Shown here one piece after another: positions 34,685 to 44,241 of a stretch of 64,000 bases of DNA (positions are counted from its first letter, which is position 1; each line of letters opens with the position of its first letter). Under the pieces are notes generated by a model, which worked only from the letters and a program-made list of their open reading frames with translations, did no database searches and was not told the origin of the DNA. Source of the stretch: Nilaparvata lugens (taxonomy: Eukaryota; Arthropoda; Insecta; Hemiptera; Delphacidae); NCBI RefSeq assembly GCF_014356525.2, contig NC_052511.1, forward strand, positions 51,582,068-51,646,067, read 5' to 3'. Position numbers and translations under genes: made by a program.

Positions 34685-34860
34685 CTGACAAGCTAGAATA
34701 GAATAGAAAAGAATAGGATGACTGCCTTTATTTTAGACCTAGCTTTTGAGCTAGGTTGTATGCTAACTATTTAGTACAATTTAGTCTACAATTTAGTACA
34801 ATTGTATCGTTCATATTATTATGTACAATAACAATAGTGTAGAACTTCAACCACAGCTGT
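34685..34860 (-). mobile_element. probable LINE 3' tail, antisense
   Basis: A short AGAAT-repeat run (34697-34718) is followed by ATGACTGCCTTTATTTTAGAC. This is the reverse of a typical AATAAAGGCAGTCAT plus short-repeat tail. Only a small fragment is recognisable. Confidence 0.4.
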
Positions 34861-34869
34861 TAAGCTACT

Positions 34870-35635
34870 GAAGTTCTTTTCTTTTTTCCCCTTATGATAC
34901 TGTTCTTATAATAATTGCATTGTGATTGCATTGTGGGGCCGTTTTGCAGGCGAGAATGATGTTTCATTCGAGCACTCCAAAAGACATCCACGTCCAAGTA
35001 ACTTACACTATTTTTTGTCATAATAATCTAGTAAGGAATAATTCAGAAACTGAAAACATTACCTGCTTGTGCTGACATTACTACATGCATTCTATAAACA
35101 TAACCTAGTTTACAAGTTTCGAATCAGGAATTTCTTGATAGTAGTTGACAAAACTTCCACCTGGAGCGCTAAAAGGCGGCTTTTTCACCAGTTTGCTGTT
35201 CCAAATTCAGAATTAGGAAACATACTCGACTGTAAAGAAAACATATGATTTTATTACAGTATAGTATGCTGTAATGAGAATCATATGTTCATCTGTTCTA
35301 CAATCAGCTGTTTACCGGCTTGATTTCATGGATGTAAAACAGCTGAAATTGAATGACTATGACAAAAAATATTTGTAAAACATGTCAGTGCTGTGAATAA
35401 ATTTCAATTTCAAAAGTCTACTATGCTAACTCCATAGTACCACATGTAGCTAGTTTCTCTATGGTAGTATATAGCTCACAAAAATACCCACTTCATTACG
35501 GTCCAGAATATCCGACAAGTTTAATTCACTCCCACAAGGAACTAACAGACGTTGTACTTGATATTAGTAGCGGAAATTCTCTCTAAATACGGTGAGAAAT
35601 CCAGAATAAGATAGTTGTTACATGGTTTGACAAGG
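34870..35635. other. unassigned DNA
   Basis: A small inverted pair, ACATATGATTTTATTACAGTA / TACTGTAATGAGAATCATAT-like, sits near 35240-35290. No gene. Confidence 0.35.
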
Positions 35636-35639
35636 TCAG

Positions 35640-35830
35640 GACCCCCAAAATAACCCTTCTCCCTTCAAACCCCCTTCAAGAAATCTTCCCTCTTCCCTTC
35701 CCTCCCTAAGAAAACTTCCCTTTTCCCCTTCATCCCTTAGAAAACTTCCCTTTTCCCTTCACACCTCCTCTGAGAAATCCCCTCTTTCCACGAAACCCTG
35801 AGAAATCCCCGAAATCCCCTCCCATTCCGA
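35640..35830. repeat. ~30-40 bp C/T-rich minisatellite
   Basis: Degenerate units of CTTCCCTTTTCCC...AAGAAAA type recur five or six times (for example CCTTAGAAAACTTCCCTTTT). Non-coding. Confidence 0.65.
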
Positions 35831-35834
35831 ACTT

Positions 35835-36335
35835 GCCTTTTCCGAAGGGCCTGATGATTAATAGTGTATCAGGGGAAACCCCAGCACTCAGTCTGTGGGG
35901 GAATGAAACAAACCCTAAGCTGCAGTGTTGGGGGGCTTCTCACCCTGTCTGATCAGGGGGGGCTTACTTCCTCCCCAATCACAAGGGGTTGAAACAGATT
36001 TAGGCCATTCGTTTTGTCAATGAATATCGGTCTTTATAACAACTGTTGTTGGATACAGCGATAATTCTTCGTGAAAGAAATAGGGGGCTATGCTCAGTTA
36101 GTGGTGTGTTTTGGTTCTGTAGATTTTGAAAAATGTGATAGCTGTTAGTAAAATGATTATAGATTCTATAGTTTTGTTTCTTCCTTGATGTATAAACTTG
36201 TATGATGGATGGGGCACTTGGTGAGAATGGGTGATGAAAGGATTGCCAAATGTTTAAAAAGTGACTTCCTCAATGATTAAAAATTAAATTAATCAATGTT
36301 TAAAAAATTGAATTAAATTAAGTAAATGTTTAAAA
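35835..36335. other. unassigned DNA with G-rich runs
   Basis: GGGGGAATG, TTGGGGGGCTTC and CAGGGGGGGCTTAC lie within 35890-35970. No gene. Confidence 0.3.
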
Positions 36336-36339
36336 ATTT

Positions 36340-36510
36340 TCCTCCATGCACACGGACTTGTCGTCCAAGCATGGGGAGTTATTCATTTACTTTTTACTTG
36401 TTTTTCATATTAATGTTACAAACTAATGTATCGTCTTTACTTTGTTTCTACATACTATGTAATGTATAACGTTTTTGAATAAAATGAATTGAATTGAATT
36501 GAATTGAATT
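36340..36510 (+). mobile_element. CR1-like LINE 3' tail
   Basis: It contains the hairpin CATGCACACGGACTTGTCGT / CCAAGCATGG. It ends with AATAAAATGAATTGAATTG, continuing as a pure GAATT-repeat run to about 36510. A 3' hairpin plus short tandem tail is characteristic of CR1-group LINEs. The coding part is absent. Confidence 0.65.
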
Positions 36511-37335
36511 TAATATTCAAAATACTCCATAATTGTATCCATCAATGTATAAATAAATAAATAAATCAATTCCAAAAATCGATGTGAGTGAAAGAATATA
36601 TGATAGAAGAAGAAAAGGAAGGCCAAGCAATACATGGACAGATGACGTAGAGCGGGATTTGAGAACGCTTGGAGTACGAGACTGGAAAAGGCAGGCAGTC
36701 GATCGGGAGAGATGGAGAGGTTTGTGAGGGAGGCCAAGGGTTGTAGCGACCTGTAGAGCTGAGGAGTAAGTAAGTATGTGTACTTAAGTATCAAATAATG
36801 AATGATTCAATGCGTCATTGGAATTCTTCAATTAGGTTTTTATGATCTAATGAATGAATATGTATATGAAAATAATTAAAAGTGATTTTCAGTGGAAGAA
36901 TGACCTTTTATCTTTAGGTGTGACACGATCCAATTCTACTTTGTAAACTTGATGTCTCATATCATAGATCTGATTTATCTTTGATCATCTAGGTTCTCTC
37001 ATTTTCATCCATTACTTTGGAATTTTGCAACTCATTCATTTCGAGAGATGATAGGCATTTGAAAATTAATTGGCATGCCTGAGCTACACATTATTCAAAT
37101 CCAGATGGAATCGCATTTATTGAATTCGACCATTTCCACAGCCTACTATAGATAGATCTAAAGAAAGTCATCCCATTTCAGATTGAGTTGAATTATTGAC
37201 AATCTTGAAAAGGTGGTCATGAAGAATGACAGGCGTTTAAAAAGTGATTTCAATATTTAAAATACACCATAATTGATGATTATTGCATTCATCAATGTAT
37301 AAATAAATCAATACAAAGAATCGATGTGAGTGTAA
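36500..37335 (+). repeat. direct repeat flanking the LINE fragment
   Basis: CATCAATGTATAAATAAAT with AATCGATGTGAGTG occurs at 36539-36590 and again at 37281-37335, preceded in both by AATATT(C/T)AAAATAC(T/A)CCATAATT. The LINE C-terminus begins exactly after GTGAGTG in the first copy. The remainder (36800-37250) is unassigned DNA. Confidence 0.6.
36590..36795 (+). pseudogene. LINE ORF2 C-terminus and AGTA-repeat tail
   Basis: The frame at 36590-36727 reads YDRRRKGRPSNTWTDDVERD, then LRTLGVRDWKRQAVDRERWR, ending in TGA. With a one-base shift the expected continuation FVREAKGCSDL and a stop appears (about 36721-36756), followed by GAGTAAGTAAGTATG. The GRP...W..D...DL...GV..W...A.DR..WR pattern is the well-known C-terminus of insect LINE polyproteins. 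Nothing upstream of it is retained. Confidence 0.8.
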
Positions 37336-37339
37336 GTGG

Positions 37340-38130
37340 TTTTTTATTCACATAAATGGTTAATAGTTGGTATTCTCCAATATTTTAGTCACATAGATAG
37401 TCAGATAAATTGGTTATTTTAGAGAAATTGGAACAAATGCGATATTTCAATTTTCATACAGTAGCACAATAATTCATTCCCATGTCAACTATTCTCATCA
37501 TAAAATAAAACCATGTCATTTCTTCAGTCCACTTACTTCTCAAGTTGTCTCGTGTCTCACTTTCTATTATTCCGCTTCATTTTATCTGTACAATTTGATC
37601 AACCAAAGTGTATCTGGGTCTTTGTGTGCCTAATTTATGATTTCATTCGATTTGACAGTTCTTGTGTTGTCCGTTGAGAAATGTTTCCGAAATATATGTG
37701 TGCATTGTGTAATTGGATGCACTGTAAATTCATCTTTATTGCATTGTGAACTGCAGCCAGTGTTATGAAATGGATATAAATTTACTGGAATCTGACTGAA
37801 ATCACAGAGAGTCACAAATACAGCTTTCATATAAACGTCAAATTATTTCTTGAAAATCATGCACTGAACTAACTATTATTGGGATCATTCTGATTTTGTA
37901 ATATTTTACATTTTGTACATCGAATAGAGTTCTGAATATTTGGCTTTTGAAGCTGTCATTGGGAAATATCTACACTAAAAATGTAGCTTTCTTGAAGATT
38001 AATTTTATCAAACTACATTTCTAAAGCTGAGTTTTGTTCTGTAGACTACATGTTACTTTTTTAGACACTTTTTCTGAGATTATATATTGAGTTTGAATTT
38101 TACAATTCACTCATACGTTACAGGTTCATA
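37340..38130. other. unassigned DNA
   Basis: AT-rich sequence with no gene recognised. Confidence 0.3.
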
Positions 38131-38134
38131 ATTG

Positions 38135-38841
38135 ACCGAGCGAAATGAGGTCTAAGATTCAAGTCGACGGTTTTGCATTTCTCTCTATGTTTATATTTAT
38201 GTTCTTATGTTCCGCATTTACAGCGAAACGCAGCAATAGATTTTCATAAAATTTGACAGGTATGTTCCTTTTTGAATTTCGCGTCAACGTACGGTTTTTC
38301 GAAATTTTGCATTTTAAGGATAATACAAAAGGAAAAGGAGTCTCATTTGAACTCCAATATTATTGTAAAAATCAGACTTTAGAATTATTCATCTGTCTAG
38401 TGGATTATAATACTACCCGTTCAAAAGCATCGAACATCTTGAAAATGTATCTTTCCATTAACGTTAGTGGACAGTTGACTATAATACTACCCTCAAAAAC
38501 ATCGAACATCTTGAAAATGTATATTTCCATCATCGTTGTAGACAGTTGACTATAATAGTTACCCATTCAAAAACATCGAACATCTTAAAAATGTATCTTC
38601 CCATCAACGTTAGTAGACAGTTGCAGCCAGACATGATAACAGCGCTCACACTCACATTCTGGGATGACACGTCACGGTACGAAAGGACAGAAAGCTTTAT
38701 GTTTATTTAGAATTTTTTCTAGACATTTTAAATTGATAAATTATTTATTAATTTTTGAGAAAACATAACAACAGGTATGAATTTCGTTCATAGTGAGTAA
38801 CTTACTGAGCGCGAGGTCTACTGTTCACAGAACTACTAGTA
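38135..38841 (+). mobile_element. family Q interspersed repeat with internal tandem units
   Basis: It begins TTGACCGAGCGAAATGAGGT, continues TTGACAGGTATGTTCCTTTT, and ends with CGAGGTCTACTGTTCACAGA ACTACTAG. Within it (38400-38630) are three units of about 72 bp built on CATCGAACATCTTGAAAATG and GTTAGTAGACAGTTGACTAT. Two of the three plus-strand units fall in a 98-residue frame with no resemblance to a known protein. Confidence 0.75.
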
Positions 38842-38844
38842 TCT

Positions 38845-39660
38845 ATGGTACCAGCTATTCCATAGAGTACAGATAAATAGTACATTATACTTCCATGATT
38901 TGTTCATACTTATACTCAATCCCAGAGAGAAGAAAGAGAAAGAATTCCTTCTATTTTGTTACTCAATACAGTCTCTACTCTATACAATTCATGAGAAACT
39001 CTATCGTGCACTCTGAAGTGTATATATTTCTGTAAAATATTGTATGTTCTGTGATGATTTTTCACTTGTAAATTGGAGTAGACAACATACTAGAAACTTG
39101 AGGCATGATCACTGTATATTTTTTTTAGAATAAAATACCTTGTGTGACCTTCAGACACACAGACGGACTTTATAATAATAGAGTGAGAAGTGAAATAGGA
39201 ACAATAATTCTAGAAACTAGAACAATGGATCGATTTCTCACAAATTCTCTCTCTCTCTTACACCCTCTCTTTCTCACACTCTCACTCACTCTCTCCCTCA
39301 TTCACACACACTAACTCACTCTTTCTCCCTCTCTCACCAACTCTTTCTATCCAGTTTGTTGAATTTATAAGTGTTGAATAATAATAAAATTGGCAGCAGT
39401 ATTGTTTGTCTCGTAATTCTAAAAGAATCAAGGTCTGACAAGGACAGAAAAACATGAGATGACTTCGTCAACACATCGGTGATTTTGGACAGATTGACCC
39501 AAATTTTGAAATCACTCAGGTTTTTGAGAAAAATTGAGACTATTCCATCTGCAATTCATGGAAAATAGAATAAAGAGGATAGAAAATGATATATATGAGT
39601 ATGTGAAAATGATGTATGATGTGAGAGGGTGATTGTAATTGAAGAAAATATATAATTTAT
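38845..39660. other. unassigned DNA with TC/CA-rich stretch
   Basis: A TC/AC-rich run at 39244-39345. Around 39135-39180 AAATACCTTGTGTGACC and CACACAGACGGAC is repeat-like in style. No gene. Confidence 0.3.
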
Positions 39661-40105
39661 TATCAGCCAGGTATTGTAAATGTTATACTGTTTATTCATT
39701 TTCGCCACACTGCACAGAAAGCAGCTGTTTTCCAGTCCCTACGTAGATCTGAAAGACATTGTTTGCAGACGACTCTCGTCTGACGTCAGAACAGGTTTCT
39801 TTCCGGCTAAAAGAGTACCTTTCCGGCCGCTAAATTTCAAGTGTGCTAAATCAGCTGATCAAAAAACTTTTCATTATTTGAGTTTATTATTCGATAATTA
39901 GAACATTTATAAAAATATCATCTTATTGTCATTTCAAAGAATAAAAAAAGTATAAACTCAACCTCCCAAATTATTGAACATAATCTTCTAGGTTATTTAG
40001 ACAAATCAGAATAAAAAATAAAAATACTTGGACAATTTTCTGCTATTCAGATTACCTCAGATTTGCTAGAGCTATGGCCTTCCACTTCTGCTAAAAAACA
40101 ATTAT

Positions 40106-40111
<6 letters not shown>

Positions 40112-40200
<89 letters not shown>
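40112..40200. repeat. (TA)n microsatellite
   Basis: About 88 bp of TA dinucleotides with two AT register slips. It directly precedes one of the GTGTGGCG repeats. Confidence 0.95.
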
Positions 40201-40202
<2 letters not shown>

Positions 40203-40212
40203 CTATTTTTCT

Positions 40213-40356
40213 GTGTGGCGAAAAATAGCATTCACACCACAAGCAAAAATGTTTTTCCGGCTCTCAATCTTTTCTAGTCCTCGTCCTACGGCCTCGGACT
40301 TGAAAACCGATTTCGAGCCGGAAAAGTCTCATTTTCGGCCCTAGGTGCGAAATTTA
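40213..40356 (+). repeat. 144 bp direct repeat, copy 1
   Basis: GTGTGGCGAAAAATAGCATT, CCGGCTCTCAATCTTTTCTA, CCTACGGCCTCGGACTT and TTTCGGCCCTAGGTGCGAAA are shared in order with 41835-41978 at about 90% identity. Interior words are self-complementary (CCGGCTC/GAGCCGG). A related inverted cluster is near 39700-39840 (TTTCGCCACAC, TTTCCGGCC). Confidence 0.85.
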
Positions 40357-41340
40357 CTATTATTTATCCATTTTTTTAAACATTGATACATACAATATCA
40401 TTCTTAAAAAATTTAGATAGAAATTGTCCAAAAATAGGTTATGTTTACACTTCATGATTTTTGTCCAATTTTGAGTACAAAATGACTGTTATATTAGTGA
40501 ATGAAATAATTTTTTCGCCATACTTGGATGTAATGAGCTGGTTTACGTGCGTCATATGGAGGCCGAAAGTGATTGTTTTCCGACCAGGCCGGTAAAACTT
40601 TACGGCCCTAGGGCTGTAAAATGACCTTGAATAACAGCTGATCGTGACGGATCTCACAAAAATCATAGAGATAATCTCATAACGACTGTAATAATCTATA
40701 TAATTATGTATCGTGAATCACGGTATCATGTCTATAATATATTTTATGAATTACTGTTTCATAATTTAATATTTATTATTGTGTTTTTGATATCAAACAA
40801 TAGAATACGATGATATCTCCATAGCCTCAACAATATAATGTTGGCTGCATTGTCCATTGTCAGAAAGGTAAGTATCGCAAGTCTTTAAAAGTGAAGAATC
40901 GAATTTGAAATCAAAGTACAATAATTGTATCAATATTTAAAAGTGAGGTAGAGTAATAATTGTTTCTTTTTTATTATCGAATTCCACTTCTTAATGCGAT
41001 ACAATCAACAATAATAATAGGAAAATACAGCAGAGATCTAAAGTTTAAGGTAAGCCTACTGGTGAAACTCAGCCTTGACTGAAAAATTCCTAGTAATTTT
41101 TCCGTAATTCATTATTAAAACTTTTAGATAATTTTTCTTCAATATCAAACCATATAGAGAAAACATTAGGCCCACTCAAGATTGAATCTTCGAATGTTTT
41201 CTCTATGATTTAACTATTTTCAGAGCAATATTTTGTTGTGAAAATGCCAGCAAACCGGCTTCAAGTTTGCCGCTATAGGCCTACACTATATTATAGTAGC
41301 CTACATACGTTACTTGACTTACAGGCCTCTTTGATCAAAA

Positions 41341-41444
41341 TTATACAATGGCCGAGAGCGTAAAGGCGTAGTACATCAGAACTCAAAGCTTAGTGAATTA
41401 CAAACATGATCTAGGTTCGAACCTCGGTCAGTGACATTTTTTTT
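41341..41444 (+). repeat. tRNA-Leu/Ser-like Pol III sequence
   Basis: ATGGCCGAGAGCGTAAAGGC matches the class II tRNA A-box region. GAACTCAAAGC resembles a Leu-CAA anticodon loop, GGTTCGAACC is a B box, and a T8 terminator follows at 41437. The acceptor ends do not pair and the T stem is broken, so this is a tRNA pseudogene or SINE head rather than a working tRNA. Confidence 0.5.
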
Positions 41445-41834
41445 GTCGATGAATTTCGACTTTTATTAGCTATTTTTTATATTAGTTACCATAATTTAAA
41501 TTTCAATCAATTTTTTAGATATATTTTGAGACAAAACTGTGAAATATGCAATTATATCAATTTTTTAATCACATTATTTCAATATAGTAATGAAAATTCT
41601 ATTCATCCATCTATCCATGAGATATTGCACCAGGCGCAAAGCGTGAGCTATAAAATTCAAATAATTATTCGAAATATTAATAGTATAAAAATATTGTCAC
41701 TATTGTAAATTATTAATTAGTAATATGAAATTAATTGACAGTGAAAGTTGTCATAACCAAGATTCAAACTATCAAAATAGGCTGTTTGAATTTTATTTAT
41801 TTTTTAATTCTTATATATTGGGAAGTTTTTTTTG

Positions 41835-41978
41835 GTGTGGCGAAAAATAGCGTTCGCACCATGGGCAAAAATGTATTTCCGGCTCTCAATCTTTTCTAGT
41901 CCTCGGCCTACGGCCTCGGACTTAAAAACCGATTTCGAGCCGGAAATATCTCATTTTCGGCCCTAGGTGCGAAATATA
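41835..41978 (+). repeat. 144 bp direct repeat, copy 2
   Basis: Same order of motifs as 40213-40356, in the same orientation 1.62 kb away, and both followed by TACTATTA. They could be termini of one element or two solo copies. No coding frame lies between them. Confidence 0.85.
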
Positions 41979-41984
41979 CTATTA

Positions 41985-42890
41985 ACTATTAAATCGTTGA
42001 AAAACAGTACTGCTGTTTTAAGTTATTGTTATTAGTTGCAGTGGAGAGGCTGGTTTAGAGTTGTTTGAAAATATCCAAAAAATGGCTATTACCAGTAATG
42101 CGGTATGGAATGCTAATTGATGATATGCTGTCTGAAAAGTTGTATAAACATGTCCCAGTCACTCCTGGCATCTAGTGGGACAATTTGGAACTACGTACTG
42201 AGTCGACAAATCATGAATAGAAAGTCATTGTTATTTGCGGAATTGGTTTTCACCCAGTGAACTAAATATCGTTCTATTGTTGACCAATCAGGAGAAAGTT
42301 AGTGAAGCTGAGAGATGTGTTTGAAAGCTCCATTTGGCTCAGTAGCTACTGCAATACACCAGAACTCCTCAGAATTTTTGAGCCAATGAGAATTGACCAA
42401 TAAGGAGAAAGTAGGCGGGGCTTGATGTTGGGCGGTCTGAGCAGTTGTACATCACCCAGTAACGGCTACCATCTAGTGGCAGAATTTGAAACTACGTATC
42501 GATAAACTATTGAATAAATCTATCATTGAAGAGTAGGCAGTGTTAGGAAATAATGAATAAGAGTATTTCTTGGAGCTTCAAGGTGAAATACCATATCCAA
42601 TTAATGTCATGTTCCATAGATATTGGAAATCATCAACTGTTCTTCTTGAAGAAAGGTAAATTAACACATTATTTGTGAAAAGTGTTGGAACAATTTTGTT
42701 GTTTGTCTTCCAACCTTTGTTTCGATGTTGTGGTTATAAATTAAATGAATTAATATGACATAAATTAGTGTTCAATAATTTAATTGGACAACACAAAAAA
42801 CATGTACCAAATTTGAGACATCACAAATAGAATTGACACAGGACATTTACAGTTACTGTAAATCAATTTCACTCATGGCAGAACATTTAT
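41985..42890. other. unassigned DNA
   Basis: Two copies of CATCTAGTGG(G/C)A with TTTG(G/A)AACTACGTA lie at about 42170 and 42470, and GACCAATCAGGAGAAAGT / GACCAATAAGGAGAAAGT at 42284 and 42394. This is an old internal duplication. No gene. Confidence 0.4.
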
Positions 42891-42896
42891 TTCTAT

Positions 42897-43021
42897 ATCA
42901 AGACAGGTAATTCAAAATTATTACTTTAATTTATCAAGGATGGAAAAGAATTATTATTATAATCAAGACAGGTAATTCAAAATTATTACTTTAATTTATC
43001 AAGGATGGAAAAGAATTATTC
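42897..43021 (+). repeat. near-perfect 65 bp tandem duplication
   Basis: ATCAAGACAGGTAATTCAAA through GGATGGAAAAGAATTATT occurs twice, offset by 65 bp, essentially identical, so the duplication is recent. Confidence 0.92.
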
Positions 43022-43029
43022 AGAAATGA

Positions 43030-43765
43030 TGGAACATTGTTCATGAAGCAAGACTGCTGTTGTAAATTTGTATATTATTTGAGGGGTGTAGTTGTTTATC
43101 CTCTTGATTCACCACAGTCGTAGAATTTGACATGATTTTTCTGTCAACTCAAACTTATTCAAGTTGATTTCGAACAGATTTATACCTCTTTCTAATCTTC
43201 GGCTGCTGACAAGCCATCATCTCGTAAGACGGCTCTTTATCTTGCAAACAGGGAGAGCAATTATCACTGAAATACTGTAGAAATCACCCTCTAAGATGCT
43301 ACTGATGCTGAAGTATGACCCCGCAGGTCGTGATCTGCCACTTCTCTCTCTCTCTCTTTCTCACTCATCCTCTCTCTCTCTTTCTCACTCTCTCTCAAAC
43401 TATCTTTTATTATTTTTCGCTCTTTTCTTTTTCATTTTCTTCCATATTTCCGCCGCTTCCCTACTGCGAGACAACCATCCTCACTTCTTCACATTCTTCA
43501 TTGAATTTTTTGTCAAACATTCCAGAGAATTGAAGAACAAATTTACAGTGACTGGCTGGATCTGATATTTTCTCATTTCTTGAATTCTTTTACAATTTTC
43601 AAAAGTACATTTTAAAGTTGTTTCAATCCTTTGACGGTTGATCTAGAATTTGATTGGGAAAATTAAATTAACTCCTTAATTTTCATCAATTTCTTGAAAT
43701 TAGTCCTCTACAAGACTCATAAAAGAATATTTTCAAACCATGATTTTTTCCAATTCCAAAATATA
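43030..43765. other. DNA downstream of the tubulin gene
   Basis: It contains TC-rich runs (43342-43400). The two overlapping plus-strand frames there are compositional. No other gene is seen. Confidence 0.4.
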
Positions 43766-43770
43766 ATACA

Positions 43771-43776
43771 TTTATT
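43771..43776 (-). terminator. candidate polyadenylation signal of the tubulin gene
   Basis: Minus-strand AATAAA about 235 bp after the tubulin stop codon. Such hexamers are frequent in AT-rich DNA, so this is only a candidate. Confidence 0.4.
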
Positions 43777-44010
43777 ATAATATTATTATATTCTTAAAAT
43801 AAGTGGATGTGTTAATTATTTTAATCCACCACTGAAGTGTGATTGTTTTAAATTCCTTGAGGAGCTTTCTGTATTCAAAGGTTTTGATGGTTATGTGTTA
43901 TTATGATTCTGTCAATATCTTCATTGAATATCATCATTGGCCATCCATTATTACAACAAGCTTCTTAAATGATTTCTTCAAGCACCGAAAAATATATTCT
44001 GTCTTTTTTT

Positions 44011-44241
44011 CTAGATTTCTGTTTGAATCTCATTCTCAGTTTCATTCAAAAGTCGGTAATCTGCTTCCAAAACATACATGTCTTCCTGGGCATCCATGAA
44101 CTCTGAATCCTCCATGCCTTCCGCCAGGAACCAATGGACAAATGCCTTTTTCGAGTACATCATTCTAAACTTGCGACTCAAACTTTCCCATGCCTCCACT
44201 ATAGCTGTTGTGTTACTCAACATGCAGAGGGCGCGGTTAAC
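44011..44241 (-). CDS. alpha-tubulin exon 7 (residues 374-449 and stop)
   Basis: The acceptor TTCATAG precedes GTTAACCGC (VNR). It encodes [14 protein letters not shown], the long C-terminal helices and a short tail ending QTEI, then TAG at 44011-44013. The acceptor region is duplicated in the intron about 173 bp upstream. Confidence 0.94.
   Translation of the reverse strand, partial: VNRALCMLSNTTAIVEAWESLSRKFRMMYSKKAFVHWFLAEGMEDSEFMDAQEDMYVLEADYRLLNETENEIQTEI

Noticed and set aside
40213..41978. LTR retrotransposon
   Set aside because: The 144 bp direct repeats lack TG...CA ends, and no gag/pol, primer site or polypurine tract was found between them.
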